Shown one piece after another: positions 26,314 to 36,160 of a stretch of DNA of 64,000 nt. Under the pieces are notes generated by a model that was given only the letters and a program-made list of their open reading frames with translations, did not search any database and was not told where the DNA came from. The translations under genes and the position numbers were made by a program. Origin of the DNA: Pseudomonas viridiflava (GTDB lineage Bacteria > Pseudomonadota > Gammaproteobacteria > Pseudomonadales > Pseudomonadaceae); the NCBI RefSeq assembly GCF_900589395.1, contig NZ_UUIS01000073.1, positions 62,001-126,000 of the forward strand, in the 5' to 3' direction. Every line of letters begins with the position of its first letter. The stretch's first letter is position 1.

Positions 26314-26395
26314 CAGCCCAGCACGGCCCCGCGTGGGCCCATTCCAATAATCAGCGGCGCACACGACGCCGCCCGTGCCGCCGGAGGATTCTCGA

Positions 26396-27169
26396 ATGCC
26401 TCAAACCCTTGCCGTGACCACCCCTATTACCGGCGTGCGCCTGATCACCCTGCAACGCCCGCAGGCACTCAACGCGCTGAACACCGAGCTGCTGGGCGAG
26501 CTGGCCGCCGAACTGGAAGCAGCCGAGCACGACAGCCAGACCCGCGCCGTGGTCATCACCGGCAGTCGCAAGGCCTTTGCCGCCGGCGCCGACATCCACG
26601 AGATGGCCGAGCGCGACCTGGTGGGCATTCTCAATGATCCCCGCGTCGGCTATTGGCAACGCATCGGCGCCTTTCGCAAACCCTTGATCGCGGCCGTCAA
26701 CGGCTTCTGTCTGGGCGGGGGCTGCGAGCTGGCCATGCACGCCGACATCCTCATCGCCGGTGAAGACGCCCGCTTCGGGCAGCCGGAAATCAACCTGGGG
26801 ATCATGCCCGGGGCCGGCGGCACCCAACGCCTGTTGCACGCCGTGGGCAAGTCGCTGGCCATGCAGATGGTCCTCACCGGCCAGCCGATCGACGCCCGAC
26901 ATGCCCAGCGCGCCGGCCTGATCAGCGAAGTGACGCAGCCGGAATTCACCGTCGAGCGCGCCCTGCAAGTGGCTGCCAGCATCGCTGAAAAGGCGCCGCT
27001 GGCGGTGCGCCTGGCCAAGGAGGCGCTGCTCAAGGCGCAAGACCTTGATCTGGCCTGCGGCCTGCGTTTCGAGCGCCAGGCATTCACCGTGCTGGCCGGC
27101 ACGGCCGACCGGCGCGAAGGCATCCAGGCCTTCCAGGAAAAACGCCGGCCGACCTTCACCGGCCAGTAA
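26396..27169 (+). CDS. paaF: 2,3-dehydroadipyl-CoA hydratase
   Basis: A 257-residue enoyl-CoA hydratase/isomerase-family enzyme that hydrates 2,3-dehydroadipyl-CoA to 3-hydroxyadipyl-CoA. Crotonase features are ITGSRKAFAAGADIHEM (oxyanion hole), NGFCLGGGCELAMHAD with one catalytic Glu, and PEINLGIMPGAGGTQRL with the other. GGAGG stands before ATG 26396. It is the first gene of a tight run paaF-G-H-I-J and is 30 bp from paaG. Confidence 0.93.
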   Translation: MPQTLAVTTPITGVRLITLQRPQALNALNTELLGELAAELEAAEHDSQTRAVVITGSRKAFAAGADIHEMAERDLVGILNDPRVGYWQRIGAFRKPLIAAVNGFCLGGGCELAMHADILIAGEDARFGQPEINLGIMPGAGGTQRLLHAVGKSLAMQMVLTGQPIDARHAQRAGLISEVTQPEFTVERALQVAASIAEKAPLAVRLAKEALLKAQDLDLACGLRFERQAFTVLAGTADRREGIQAFQEKRRPTFTGQ

Positions 27170-27198
27170 CCCCTCATTCCTATAAGAGAGCGCAAGCC

Positions 27199-27990
27199 AT
27201 GGACTTCCAGCACATCCTGTTTTCCATCGAGGACGGTGTCGCCCTTCTCAGCCTCAACCGCCCCGAGCAGCTCAACAGCTTCAATACCGCGATGCACCTT
27301 GAAGTGCGCGAAGCCCTCAAGCAGGTGCGCCAGCACAACGAAGTGCGCGTATTACTGCTGACCGGCGAAGGCCGGGGCTTTTGTGCCGGACAGGATCTGT
27401 CGGACCGCAATGTTGCACCCGGTGCCGAAATGCCCGACCTGGGCCTGTCGATCGAGCAGTTCTACAACCCGCTGATCCGCAGCCTGCGCGACCTGCCGCT
27501 GCCAGTGATCTGCGCGGTCAATGGCGTGGCCGCCGGCGCCGGCGCCAACATTCCCCTGGCCTGCGACCTGGTGCTGGCGGCGCGCTCAGCCAGCTTTATC
27601 CAGGCGTTCTGCAAGATCGGCCTGGTGCCCGATTCGGGCGGCACCTGGAACCTGCCGCGCCTGGTCGGCCCGGCCCGCGCCAAGGCCCTGGCACTGCTGG
27701 GCGAGCGCCTGAGTGCCGAGCAGGCCGAGCAATGGGGGCTGATCTACCGGGTGGTCGACGACGCCGACCTGCGCGACGAGGCCCTCAAGCTGGCCCGCCA
27801 CCTGGCCACCCAGCCGACTTATGGCCTGGCCCTGATCAAGCGCGCCTTCAATGCCAGCGCCAGCAACAGCTTCGACGAACAACTGGAGCTGGAGCGCGAC
27901 CTGCAACGCCTGGCCGGGCGCAGCGAGGACTACCGCGAAGGCGTGTCGGCCTTCATGAACAAACGCACCCCCACCTTCAAAGGACGCTGA
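27199..27990 (+). CDS. paaG: 2-(1,2-epoxy-1,2-dihydrophenyl)acetyl-CoA isomerase
   Basis: A 263-residue crotonase-fold enzyme that turns the ring epoxide into oxepin-CoA and also shifts double bonds later in the pathway. The oxyanion-hole segment is GRGFCAGQDLSDRNV, and the IGLVPDSGGTWNLPRL motif carries the catalytic Asp expected for PaaG where hydratases have Glu/Ala-Gly patterns. It ends 3 bp before paaH. Confidence 0.94.
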   Translation: MDFQHILFSIEDGVALLSLNRPEQLNSFNTAMHLEVREALKQVRQHNEVRVLLLTGEGRGFCAGQDLSDRNVAPGAEMPDLGLSIEQFYNPLIRSLRDLPLPVICAVNGVAAGAGANIPLACDLVLAARSASFIQAFCKIGLVPDSGGTWNLPRLVGPARAKALALLGERLSAEQAEQWGLIYRVVDDADLRDEALKLARHLATQPTYGLALIKRAFNASASNSFDEQLELERDLQRLAGRSEDYREGVSAFMNKRTPTFKGR

Positions 27991-27993
27991 GCG

Positions 27994-29514
27994 ATGACCG
28001 CACTCGATACACGCACCGTCGTCGCCGTGATCGGTGCCGGTGCCATGGGCGCCGGCATCGCCCAGGTGGCCGCGCAGGCCGGGCACCCGGTCAGGCTCTA
28101 CGACACCCGTGAAGGCGCCGCCGCCCAGGCGATTGCCGGCATCGACCGACAGCTGGGCCGCCTGGTCGAAAAGGACAAGCTCGACGGCGAGGCCCGTCGC
28201 GCCACGGTCGCACGCCTGCAACCGGCGGCCAGCCTGCAAGACCTGGCCGAAGCGGGCCTGGTGATCGAAGCCATCGTCGAAAACCTGGAGGTCAAGCGCG
28301 GGCTGTTTGCGCAGCTCGAAGCGGTCTGCAGCGCCGAGTGCATCCTGGCCAGCAACACCTCGTCATTGTCGATCACCGGCATTGCGGCGGGCCTGACCCA
28401 TCCGCAGCGGGTCATCGGCCTGCATTTCTTCAACCCGGCGCCGCTGATGGCGCTGGTCGAAATCGTGTCAGGGCTGGCCAGCGACCCGGCCCTGGCCCAA
28501 CGCCTGTACGCCACGGCGCAGGCCTGGGGCAAAAAACCGGTGCACACCCGCTCGACCCCGGGCTTTATCGTCAACCGCGTGGCGCGGCCGTTCTATGCCG
28601 AAAGCCTGCGCCTGCTGCAGGAAGGCGCCGCCGACTGCTCCACCCTCGACGCCCTGCTACGCGATGCCGGTGGTTTTCGCATGGGTGCCTTCGAACTCAC
28701 CGACCTGATCGGCCATGACGTTAACTATGCGGTCACCTGCTCGGTCTTCGACGCCTACTACGGCGACATGCGTTTTCAGCCTTCGCTGATCCAGAAAGAA
28801 CTGGTGGATGCCGGTCGCCTGGGACGCAAGAGCGGCCAGGGCTTCTACGCCTACCACGAGGGCGCCGAGCGCCCGCAACCGGTTGAAACCCACAGCACCG
28901 CCTGCGTCGACAGCTGCGTGGTCGAAGGCGACCTGGGCATCGCGGGCCCGCTGATCGAGCGCCTGCAACAGGCGGGCATCACTGTCACCCGGCGCGACGG
29001 CCACGGCCTGCTACGCGTCGGCGACGCCACCCTGGCACTCAGCGATGGCCGGCTGGCCAGCCAGCGCGCCCGCCAGGACGGCCTGCACAACCTGGTGCTG
29101 ATCGACCTGGCGCTGGACTACCAACGCGCCGAACGCCTGGCCATCAGTTGCGCCGCCGGCATTTCACCTCAGGCACTGCAACAGGCGATCGCCGTGCTGC
29201 AACGCGCCGGGCTCAAGGTCAGCCTGCTCAGCGACACCCCGGCGCTGGTGGTGCTGCGCACCGTGGCCATGCTCGCCAATGAAGGCTGCGACGCGCTGCT
29301 GCACGGCGTGGCCAGTGCCGCCGACATCGATCTGGCCCTGTGCGCTGGCGTCAACTATCCACGCGGGCCGCTGGCCTGGGCCGATGCCATCGGCCTTGAG
29401 CCGGTGCTCAAGACCCTGGAAAACCTGCAGGCCGCGTACGGCGAGGCGCGCTATCGCCCCTCGTTGCTGCTGCGCCGCTGCGTCGAACAAGGGAGCACCC
29501 TGCATGACCACTGA
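27994..29514 (+). CDS. paaH: 3-hydroxyadipyl-CoA dehydrogenase
   Basis: A 506-residue NAD-dependent dehydrogenase forming 3-oxoadipyl-CoA. The NAD motif VAVIGAGAMGAGIAQVAAQA is at the N-terminus, followed by IVENLEVKRGLF, ASNTSSLSIT and GLHFFNPAPLMALVEIV with the catalytic His. Two C-terminal 3HCDH domains follow (FIVNRVARPFYAESLRLL, and a second copy near 410-500), giving the longer PaaH type. Its end overlaps paaI by 11 bp. Confidence 0.94.
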   Translation: MTALDTRTVVAVIGAGAMGAGIAQVAAQAGHPVRLYDTREGAAAQAIAGIDRQLGRLVEKDKLDGEARRATVARLQPAASLQDLAEAGLVIEAIVENLEVKRGLFAQLEAVCSAECILASNTSSLSITGIAAGLTHPQRVIGLHFFNPAPLMALVEIVSGLASDPALAQRLYATAQAWGKKPVHTRSTPGFIVNRVARPFYAESLRLLQEGAADCSTLDALLRDAGGFRMGAFELTDLIGHDVNYAVTCSVFDAYYGDMRFQPSLIQKELVDAGRLGRKSGQGFYAYHEGAERPQPVETHSTACVDSCVVEGDLGIAGPLIERLQQAGITVTRRDGHGLLRVGDATLALSDGRLASQRARQDGLHNLVLIDLALDYQRAERLAISCAAGISPQALQQAIAVLQRAGLKVSLLSDTPALVVLRTVAMLANEGCDALLHGVASAADIDLALCAGVNYPRGPLAWADAIGLEPVLKTLENLQAAYGEARYRPSLLLRRCVEQGSTLHDH

Positions 29515-29947
29515 TCCGCAACAACTGGCCGAAATCTGCGCCAACACCCTGTTCGAGCGCGATGCCGCCAGCAAAGCCATGGGCATGCGCCTGCTGTCGA
29601 TCAGCCCCGGTCACGCGCAAATGGTCATGACCGTACGCCCCGACATGCTGCAAGGCGTCGGCACCTGCCACGGCGGCCATCTGTTCGCCCTGGCTGATTC
29701 GGCCTTTGCCTTTGCCTGCAACACCCATAACGCCGTCACCGTGGCCCTTGGCTGCAGCATCGACTATGTGGCCCCCGGCCGGCTGGGCGACGAACTCACC
29801 GCCACCGCCAGCGAGCAAAGCCGCAGCGGGCGCACCGGCAACTACGATGTGCGCATCGAAAACCAGCACGGGCAGTTGATCGCCCTGTTTCACGGCAAGT
29901 CCTACCAGGTGCGCGGCACCCTGATCGACCCGGAGCTTTCCCAATGA
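29504..29947 (+). CDS. paaI: Hydroxyphenylacetyl-CoA thioesterase PaaI
   Basis: A 147-residue hotdog-fold thioesterase that removes CoA from stalled aryl or acyl intermediates. The catalytic segment GTCHGGHLFALADSAFAFA contains the general-base Asp, followed by ALGCSIDYVAPGRLGDEL. ATG 29504 lies inside the end of paaH and the stop overlaps the paaJ ATG, so the three genes are translationally linked. Confidence 0.94.
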   Translation: MTTDPQQLAEICANTLFERDAASKAMGMRLLSISPGHAQMVMTVRPDMLQGVGTCHGGHLFALADSAFAFACNTHNAVTVALGCSIDYVAPGRLGDELTATASEQSRSGRTGNYDVRIENQHGQLIALFHGKSYQVRGTLIDPELSQ

Positions 29948-31161
29948 GCCACTCCTTGACTGACGCACTGATCATCGACGCCATTCGCACCCCTATCGGC
30001 CGCTACGCCGGCGCCTTGTCCGGCGTGCGTGCCGACGACCTGGGCGCCGCGCCGATCCGGGCACTGATCGAACGCCACCCGGAACTGGATTTCAGCCACA
30101 TTGACGAGGTGTTCTACGGCTGCGCCAACCAGGCCGGCGAAGACAACCGCAACGTGGCGCGCATGTCGGCCCTGCTGGCCGGCCTGCCGGTCACGGTGCC
30201 CGGCACGACGCTCAACCGCCTGTGCGGCTCGGGCATGGACGCGGTAGGCAGTGCCGCACGGGCCATTCGCACCGGCGAAGCGGGGCTGGCGATTGCCGGC
30301 GGCGTCGAGTCGATGTCGCGGGCACCTTTCGTGATGGGCAAGTCCGAGCAGGCGTTCGGCCGCGCCGCTGAGCTTTTCGACACCACCATCGGCTGGCGCT
30401 TCGTCAACCGGCTGATGCAGGACCAGTACGGCATCGACTCGATGCCCGAGACCGCCGAGAACGTCGCCGAGCAGTTCAACGTGTCCCGCGCCGACCAGGA
30501 CGCCTTCGCCCTGCGCAGCCAGCACAAGGCCGCCGCCGCCCAGGCCAGTGGTCGCCTGGCCCAGGAAATCGTCCCGGTGACCATTGCCCAGCGCAAGGGG
30601 CCTGCCAAGATCGTCGAACACGATGAACACCCACGCGGTGACACCACCCTGGAGCAACTGGCCCGGTTGGGCACGCCCTTCCGCCAGGGCGGCAGCGTTA
30701 CCGCTGGCAATGCCTCGGGCGTCAACGACGGCGCCTGCGCCTTGTTGCTGGCCAGCCCCGAAGCGGCCCGCCTGCATGGCCTCAAAGCCCGCGCCCGGGT
30801 GGTGGGCATGGCCAGCGCCGGGGTCGAGCCGCGCATCATGGGCATCGGCCCGGTGCCGGCCACCCGCAAGGTACTGGCCCTGACCGGCCTGTCGCTGGCC
30901 GACCTGGACGTGATCGAACTCAACGAAGCCTTTGCTGCCCAGGGCCTGGCCGTGCTGCGCGAACTGGGCCTGGCCGATGACGACCCGCGGGTCAACCCCA
31001 ACGGCGGCGCCATCGCCCTGGGCCACCCGCTGGGCATGAGCGGCGCGCGTCTGATCACCACCGCGCTGCATGAACTGGAAGCGCGCCAGGGCCGCTATGC
31101 GCTATGCACCATGTGCATCGGCGTTGGCCAGGGCATCGCCCTGATCATCGAGCGGGTCTGA
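29944..31161 (+). CDS. paaJ: 3-oxoadipyl-CoA thiolase
   Basis: A 405-residue thiolase that splits 3-oxoadipyl-CoA (and the 5,6-dehydrosuberyl analogue) into acetyl-CoA plus succinyl- or dehydroadipyl-CoA. The nucleophile Cys94 is in NRLCGSGMDAV, the His in GHPLGMSGARL and the second Cys in CTMCIGVGQG. It is close to PcaF of the beta-ketoadipate pathway, but its place in the operon assigns it to paa. A 110-bp gap separates it from paaK. Confidence 0.95.
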   Translation: MSHSLTDALIIDAIRTPIGRYAGALSGVRADDLGAAPIRALIERHPELDFSHIDEVFYGCANQAGEDNRNVARMSALLAGLPVTVPGTTLNRLCGSGMDAVGSAARAIRTGEAGLAIAGGVESMSRAPFVMGKSEQAFGRAAELFDTTIGWRFVNRLMQDQYGIDSMPETAENVAEQFNVSRADQDAFALRSQHKAAAAQASGRLAQEIVPVTIAQRKGPAKIVEHDEHPRGDTTLEQLARLGTPFRQGGSVTAGNASGVNDGACALLLASPEAARLHGLKARARVVGMASAGVEPRIMGIGPVPATRKVLALTGLSLADLDVIELNEAFAAQGLAVLRELGLADDDPRVNPNGGAIALGHPLGMSGARLITTALHELEARQGRYALCTMCIGVGQGIALIIERV

Positions 31162-31271
31162 AACACAAAGACTTCTGACACGCACACAAAAGCGCGAATA
31201 CCGGCGCGGGGAGTATCCTCGCCATTGACACTCAGGGCACCGTGGCCCGCACAAAAACAATCGAGTGAACC

Positions 31272-32588
31272 ATGAACATGATCGCCACCAACACCGCCTT
31301 GCTCGACCCTATCGAAACCGCCAGCATCGACCAGTTGCGCCAGCACCAGCTCGATCGCCTGCGCTGGAGCCTCAAGCACGCCTACGACAACGTGCCGCTG
31401 TATCGCCAGCGCTTCGATGAAGCCGGCGTGCACCCCGACGATCTGCACCACCTCGACGACCTGAGCAAATTCCCGTTCACCGGCAAGAGCGACCTGCGCG
31501 ACAACTACCCCTACGGCATGTTCGCCGTGCCGCAAAGCGACATCGTGCGCCTGCACGCCTCCAGCGGCACCACCGGCAAACCGACCGTGGTCGGCTACAC
31601 CCAGAACGACATCGACACCTGGGCCAATGTGGTGGCGCGCTCGATTCGCGCCGCCGGCGGACACCGGGGCGACAAGGTGCATATTTCCTATGGCTACGGG
31701 TTGTTCACCGGTGGGCTGGGCGCGCACTACGGCGCCGAGCGCCTGGGCTGCACGGTGATCCCGATGTCCGGCGGGCAGACCGAGAAACAGGTGCAGCTGA
31801 TTCGCGACTTCCAGCCCGACATCATCATGGTCACGCCGTCGTACATGCTCAACCTGGCCGACGAGATCGAGCGCCAGGGCATCGACCCGCATGACCTGAA
31901 GCTGCGCCTGGGCATCTTCGGTGCCGAGCCGTGGACCGCCGAGCTGCGCCGCGCCATCGAAGAACGACTGGGCATTACCGCGCTGGACATCTATGGTCTG
32001 TCGGAAATCATGGGGCCGGGCGTGGCGATGGAATGCGCCGAGACCAAGGACGGCCCGACCGTGTGGGAGGATCATTTCTACCCCGAGATCATCGACCCGG
32101 TCACCGGTGCCGTGTTGCCGGACGGCGAGATGGGCGAGCTGGTGTTCACCTCCTTGTCCAAGGAGGCCCTGCCGATGATCCGCTACCGCACCCGCGACCT
32201 GACCCGCCTGCTGCCGGGCACGGCGCGGCCGATGCGACGCATCGACAAGATCACCGGGCGCAGCGACGACATGCTGATCATTCGTGGGGTCAATGTGTTC
32301 CCGACGCAGATCGAGGAGCAGATTCTCAAGATCAGGCAACTGGCCGAGGTCTATGAGCTGCACCTGCACCGCAACGGCAATCTGGACAGCGTGGATGTGC
32401 ATGTCGAGCTCAAGCATGACTTGCAAGGCATGGAGGCCGACCAGCAGAAGCGCGTGGCCGATGAGCTGGGGCGGCAGATCAAGACGCATATCGGCATCAG
32501 TTCGCGGGTGTTGATCCAGCCGTTCCATGCGCTCAAGCGATCCGAGGGCAAGGCGTGCCATGTGTTTGACAATCGCCCCCGGGGTTGA
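31272..32588 (+). CDS. paaK: Phenylacetate-CoA ligase
   Basis: A 438-residue ANL-superfamily ligase that activates phenylacetate with ATP and CoA, the first step of the pathway. The P-loop is HASSGTTGKPTVVGYTQ, with YGLSEIMGPGVAMEC, the YRTRDLTRLL hinge and a C-terminal domain beginning DMLIIRGVNVFPTQIE. Length matches PaaK. The 110 bp before it may hold an extra promoter. Confidence 0.96.
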   Translation: MNMIATNTALLDPIETASIDQLRQHQLDRLRWSLKHAYDNVPLYRQRFDEAGVHPDDLHHLDDLSKFPFTGKSDLRDNYPYGMFAVPQSDIVRLHASSGTTGKPTVVGYTQNDIDTWANVVARSIRAAGGHRGDKVHISYGYGLFTGGLGAHYGAERLGCTVIPMSGGQTEKQVQLIRDFQPDIIMVTPSYMLNLADEIERQGIDPHDLKLRLGIFGAEPWTAELRRAIEERLGITALDIYGLSEIMGPGVAMECAETKDGPTVWEDHFYPEIIDPVTGAVLPDGEMGELVFTSLSKEALPMIRYRTRDLTRLLPGTARPMRRIDKITGRSDDMLIIRGVNVFPTQIEEQILKIRQLAEVYELHLHRNGNLDSVDVHVELKHDLQGMEADQQKRVADELGRQIKTHIGISSRVLIQPFHALKRSEGKACHVFDNRPRG

Positions 32589-32648
32589 GGCTCGCGCGGT
32601 CGATGGCAAGCCCGGATTACTGGCCTGGCACGCGACCTGTGGGAGGCG

Positions 32649-32704
32649 GCTTGCCGGCGCCCGCTTGCCGGCGCCCGCTTGCCGGCGCCCGCTTGCCGGC
32701 GATG
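32649..32704 (+). repeat. Four tandem copies of a 14-bp unit in a family-2 REP
   Basis: GCTTGCCGGCGCCC occurs three times in a row (32649, 32663, 32677) and a fourth, ending GATG, follows at 32691. It begins within CTGTGGGAGGCGGCTTGCCGG, the family-2 REP phrase. Replication slippage within a REP explains it. It lies 60 bp after paaK. Confidence 0.85.
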
Positions 32705-32787
32705 GCTGACTTACGGTCATGGGTAATCAAAGTGCTGGCTGGCGACTATTGATACGGGGTTGTTCGGGGCTGCTTTGACTGGCCTTT

Positions 32788-33216
32788 AGAGAGGTTCCGA
32801 CCCTCTTCGGGCCGGCTTACTTTGTCTTGGCAAAGTAAGCAAACCGTTTGCTCCTGGTTCCGGCCCCTTCGGGGTCCCCTCCCTGCGGCGTCGCTCCGGG
32901 GGTCGCCTGCACCCTCGCGCATGAAAAGCAGAGCAAAAGCGTTTGATTTTGCGTGCTCTTGATCTTGATCTTTTACACAAATAGTCCAGACGACACAGAT
33001 CGCGACTTGGGCGCAGGCCGAGTGGAGGTGTCGCGCAATCGGGGAGCGAGGCAGGGATGCCGAGCCAGCGCCGCTGGGCCAGGGACGGCCCATCGGCGCG
33101 GCCCGATGGAGTGCCGCCGGAACGAGGGAACCCCGCAGGGGCCCAGCCAGGAGCCAGCGGTTTGGTTACTTTGCCAAGACTAAGTAACCCGGCCCGAAGA
33201 GGGCCGGAACCTCTCT
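32788..33216. mobile_element. 429-bp non-coding element with 53-bp terminal inverted repeats
   Basis: The left end (32788-32840) and the right end (33164-33216) are inverted copies matching at 49 of 53 positions by eye, both starting AGAGAGGTTCCG. Each end carries nested hairpins: CCCTCTTCGGG-type, and GTTACTT/AAGTAAC-type around CTTGG. Weaker symmetry extends inwards through CCCCTTCGGGG and CCCTGCGGGG blocks. There is no transposase; a minus-strand open frame through it has repeat-like low-complexity composition. It looks like a MITE-like or REP-like mobile repeat inserted between paaK and paaA. Confidence 0.75.
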
Positions 33217-33338
33217 GACAGACAGACCACAGCGTTCCTGCAAAACATTCCTCTTGCATCGCCTGCCCCATCGCCTTCGTGACCGTTGGTCGCTCCTATG
33301 AATTAAAACGCATAAACCAACAATATAAATCACATTCC

Positions 33339-33490
33339 GTATCGCTTATCTAACCAAGCGAACACCCATGAAACCCCGCAGAAACCAACAAAACCCCCTA
33401 AAAGCCAAGAAAAACCCACCAAAGCGATACACAAACCAAAAACAAAACATAAATTTACGTTTGATATTTTTTTCGGTATCGCTTACAACT
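33339..33490 (+). promoter_or_regulatory. paaA promoter region with three candidate PaaX boxes
   Basis: GTATCGCTTA occurs at 33339-33348 and 33476-33485, and its inverted form AAAGCGATAC lies at 33421-33430. TTGATA (33461-33466) and TACAAC (33484-33489) could be -35 and -10 with 17-bp spacing, so the last box overlaps the promoter. The stretch between is unusually rich in A and C. The remaining 33217-33338 holds nothing recognisable. Confidence 0.6.
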
Positions 33491-33535
33491 ACACCCATGG
33501 CGCAAGCCACCCGATAACCGAGCTGGAGACACAGC

Positions 33536-34528
<993 letters not shown>

Positions 34529-34561
34529 GCCATAAAGCACCCTGATGCGGAGAACCCTGCC

Positions 34562-34843
34562 ATGTCCCAATGGACCCTTTTCGAAGTCTTCGTGCGCAGC
34601 AAGCACGGGCTCAACCACAAACATGTCGGCAGCGTGCACGCCGCTGACGCCGCCATGGCCATCGAGAACGCCCGCGAGCTGTACACCCGTCGCAACGAAG
34701 GCGTGAGCCTGTGGGTGGTGCCGTCGGCGCTGATCACCGCCTCCTCGCCGGACGAGAAGGACCCGCTGTTCGACCCGGCCAGCGACAAGATCTACCGCCA
34801 CGCCAGCTTCTATGAGCTGCCGCCCGAAGTCGGCCACATGTGA
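34562..34843 (+). CDS. paaB: Phenylacetyl-CoA epoxidase subunit PaaB
   Basis: A 93-residue small subunit of the epoxidase complex. WTLFEVFVRSKHGLNHKHVG is the family signature, followed by NARELYTRRNEGVSLWVVPS. It bridges catalytic PaaAC units in the complex. GGAG is present upstream. It lies 33 bp after paaA and 10 bp before paaC. Confidence 0.97.
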   Translation: MSQWTLFEVFVRSKHGLNHKHVGSVHAADAAMAIENARELYTRRNEGVSLWVVPSALITASSPDEKDPLFDPASDKIYRHASFYELPPEVGHM

Positions 34844-34853
34844 GGAATGGGTC

Positions 34854-35615
34854 ATGAGCGAAAAAGACGATCTGATCCAGTATCTGCTGCGCCTGGGCGA
34901 CACCGCCCTGATCCAGGGCCAGCGCCTGTGCGAATGGTGCGGCGGTGCGCCGGCGGTCGAAGAAGAACTGGCGCTGATGAACGTCGGCCTGGACCTGGTC
35001 GGGCAGTCGCGCAACTGGCTCGAATACGCCGCCGAGCTGCTGGCTGACGGCCGCGACGCCGATCACCTGGCCTTTCGCCGTGACGAGCGCGCCTACCGCA
35101 ACCTGCTGCTGGTCGAGCAACCCAACGGCGACTACGCAGTGACCATGACCAAGCAGTTCCTGTTCGATGCCTGGCACTTGCACGTGCTGCACGGGCTGAG
35201 CACCTCCAGCGATGCCCGCATCGCCGGCATCGCGGCCAAGGCGGTCAAGGAAGTCACCTATCACCTGCGCCGCTCCGGTGAGTGGGTCGAGCGCCTGGGC
35301 GACGGCACCGAAGAAAGCCATGCGCGCATGCTCAAGGCGGTCGACAAGGTCTGGCGCTTCACCGTCGAGCTGACCGCCGGTGACGAGGTCGAGCAACGCC
35401 TGTTCGAGGCCGGCATCGCCCCGGACCCGAGCGAAATCGCCAGCGCCTGGCACAGCAAGGTCGCTGATCAGTTCGCCCGCGCCACCCTGCCGCTGCCGGC
35501 CCCGGCCAGCCATTTCTACCTGAGCGGCCGCCAAGGCCTGCACAGCGAACACCTGGGCCTGCTGCTGGCCGAAATGCAATTTCTGCAAAGGGCCTATCCC
35601 GATGCGACCTGGTGA
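34854..35615 (+). CDS. paaC: Phenylacetyl-CoA epoxidase subunit PaaC
   Basis: A 253-residue ferritin-like structural partner of PaaA. IQYLLRLGDTALIQGQRLCE and WCGGAPAVEEELALMNVGLD open the family domain, with the KEVTYHLRRSGEWVERLGDG segment in the middle. GAGGAATGG precedes ATG 34854. The last 14 bases overlap paaD. Confidence 0.97.
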   Translation: MSEKDDLIQYLLRLGDTALIQGQRLCEWCGGAPAVEEELALMNVGLDLVGQSRNWLEYAAELLADGRDADHLAFRRDERAYRNLLLVEQPNGDYAVTMTKQFLFDAWHLHVLHGLSTSSDARIAGIAAKAVKEVTYHLRRSGEWVERLGDGTEESHARMLKAVDKVWRFTVELTAGDEVEQRLFEAGIAPDPSEIASAWHSKVADQFARATLPLPAPASHFYLSGRQGLHSEHLGLLLAEMQFLQRAYPDATW

Positions 35616-36135
35616 GCTGATCGCCGGCGACCGCGGCGCCCGGGCGGTGCAGGCCGACGACCTGACGCGGGCCTGGGCGGTGCTGGATGCGGTCATGGAC
35701 CCGGAAGTGCCGGTGGTCAGCGTGGTCGAGCTGGGCATCGTGCGCGACCTGGACTGGCAGGCCGGTCACCTGCATGTGGTGGTCACCCCGACGTATTCGG
35801 GTTGCCCGGCCACCGAGGTGATCGAGCAGGACATCGCCCAGGCGCTGGAACAGGCCGGCTTTGCCGCGCCGCAACTGGAACGCCGGCTGACCCCGGCCTG
35901 GACCACCGACTGGATCACCGGCAGCGGCCGCGAGCGTCTGCGCGCCTATGGCATCGCCCCGCCCGAAGGCAGCGCCAGCAAGCGCAGCCTGCTGGGCGAA
36001 GCGCCGCAGATTCAGTGCCCGCAGTGCGGCAGCACGCACACCGAGCAACTCAGCGAGTTCGGCTCCACGGCCTGCAAGGCGCTGCACCGCTGCCGCGACT
36101 GCCTGGAACCCTTCGACTATTTCAAGTGCATCTGA
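35602..36135 (+). CDS. paaD: Phenylacetate degradation protein PaaD (Fe-S maturation)
   Basis: A 177-residue protein with an N-terminal DUF59/MIP18 domain (AVMDPEVPVVSVVELGIV, then VVVTPTYSGCPATEVI with a conserved Cys) and a C-terminal zinc ribbon made by CPQCG and CRDC. It probably helps install the Fe-S or di-iron cofactors of the epoxidase system. It starts within paaC and ends 25 bp before paaE. Confidence 0.96.
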   Translation: MRPGELIAGDRGARAVQADDLTRAWAVLDAVMDPEVPVVSVVELGIVRDLDWQAGHLHVVVTPTYSGCPATEVIEQDIAQALEQAGFAAPQLERRLTPAWTTDWITGSGRERLRAYGIAPPEGSASKRSLLGEAPQIQCPQCGSTHTEQLSEFGSTACKALHRCRDCLEPFDYFKCI

Positions 36136-36160
36136 GCGGCATGCTCGCCGGAGAACAACA

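Noticed and set aside
32786..33271. 161-residue minus-strand open frame across the 429-bp element
   Set aside because: It spans both terminal inverted repeats, is rich in Pro/Arg/Gly, and reads hairpin sequence; it looks like a by-product of a non-coding repeat that is often called a hypothetical protein.
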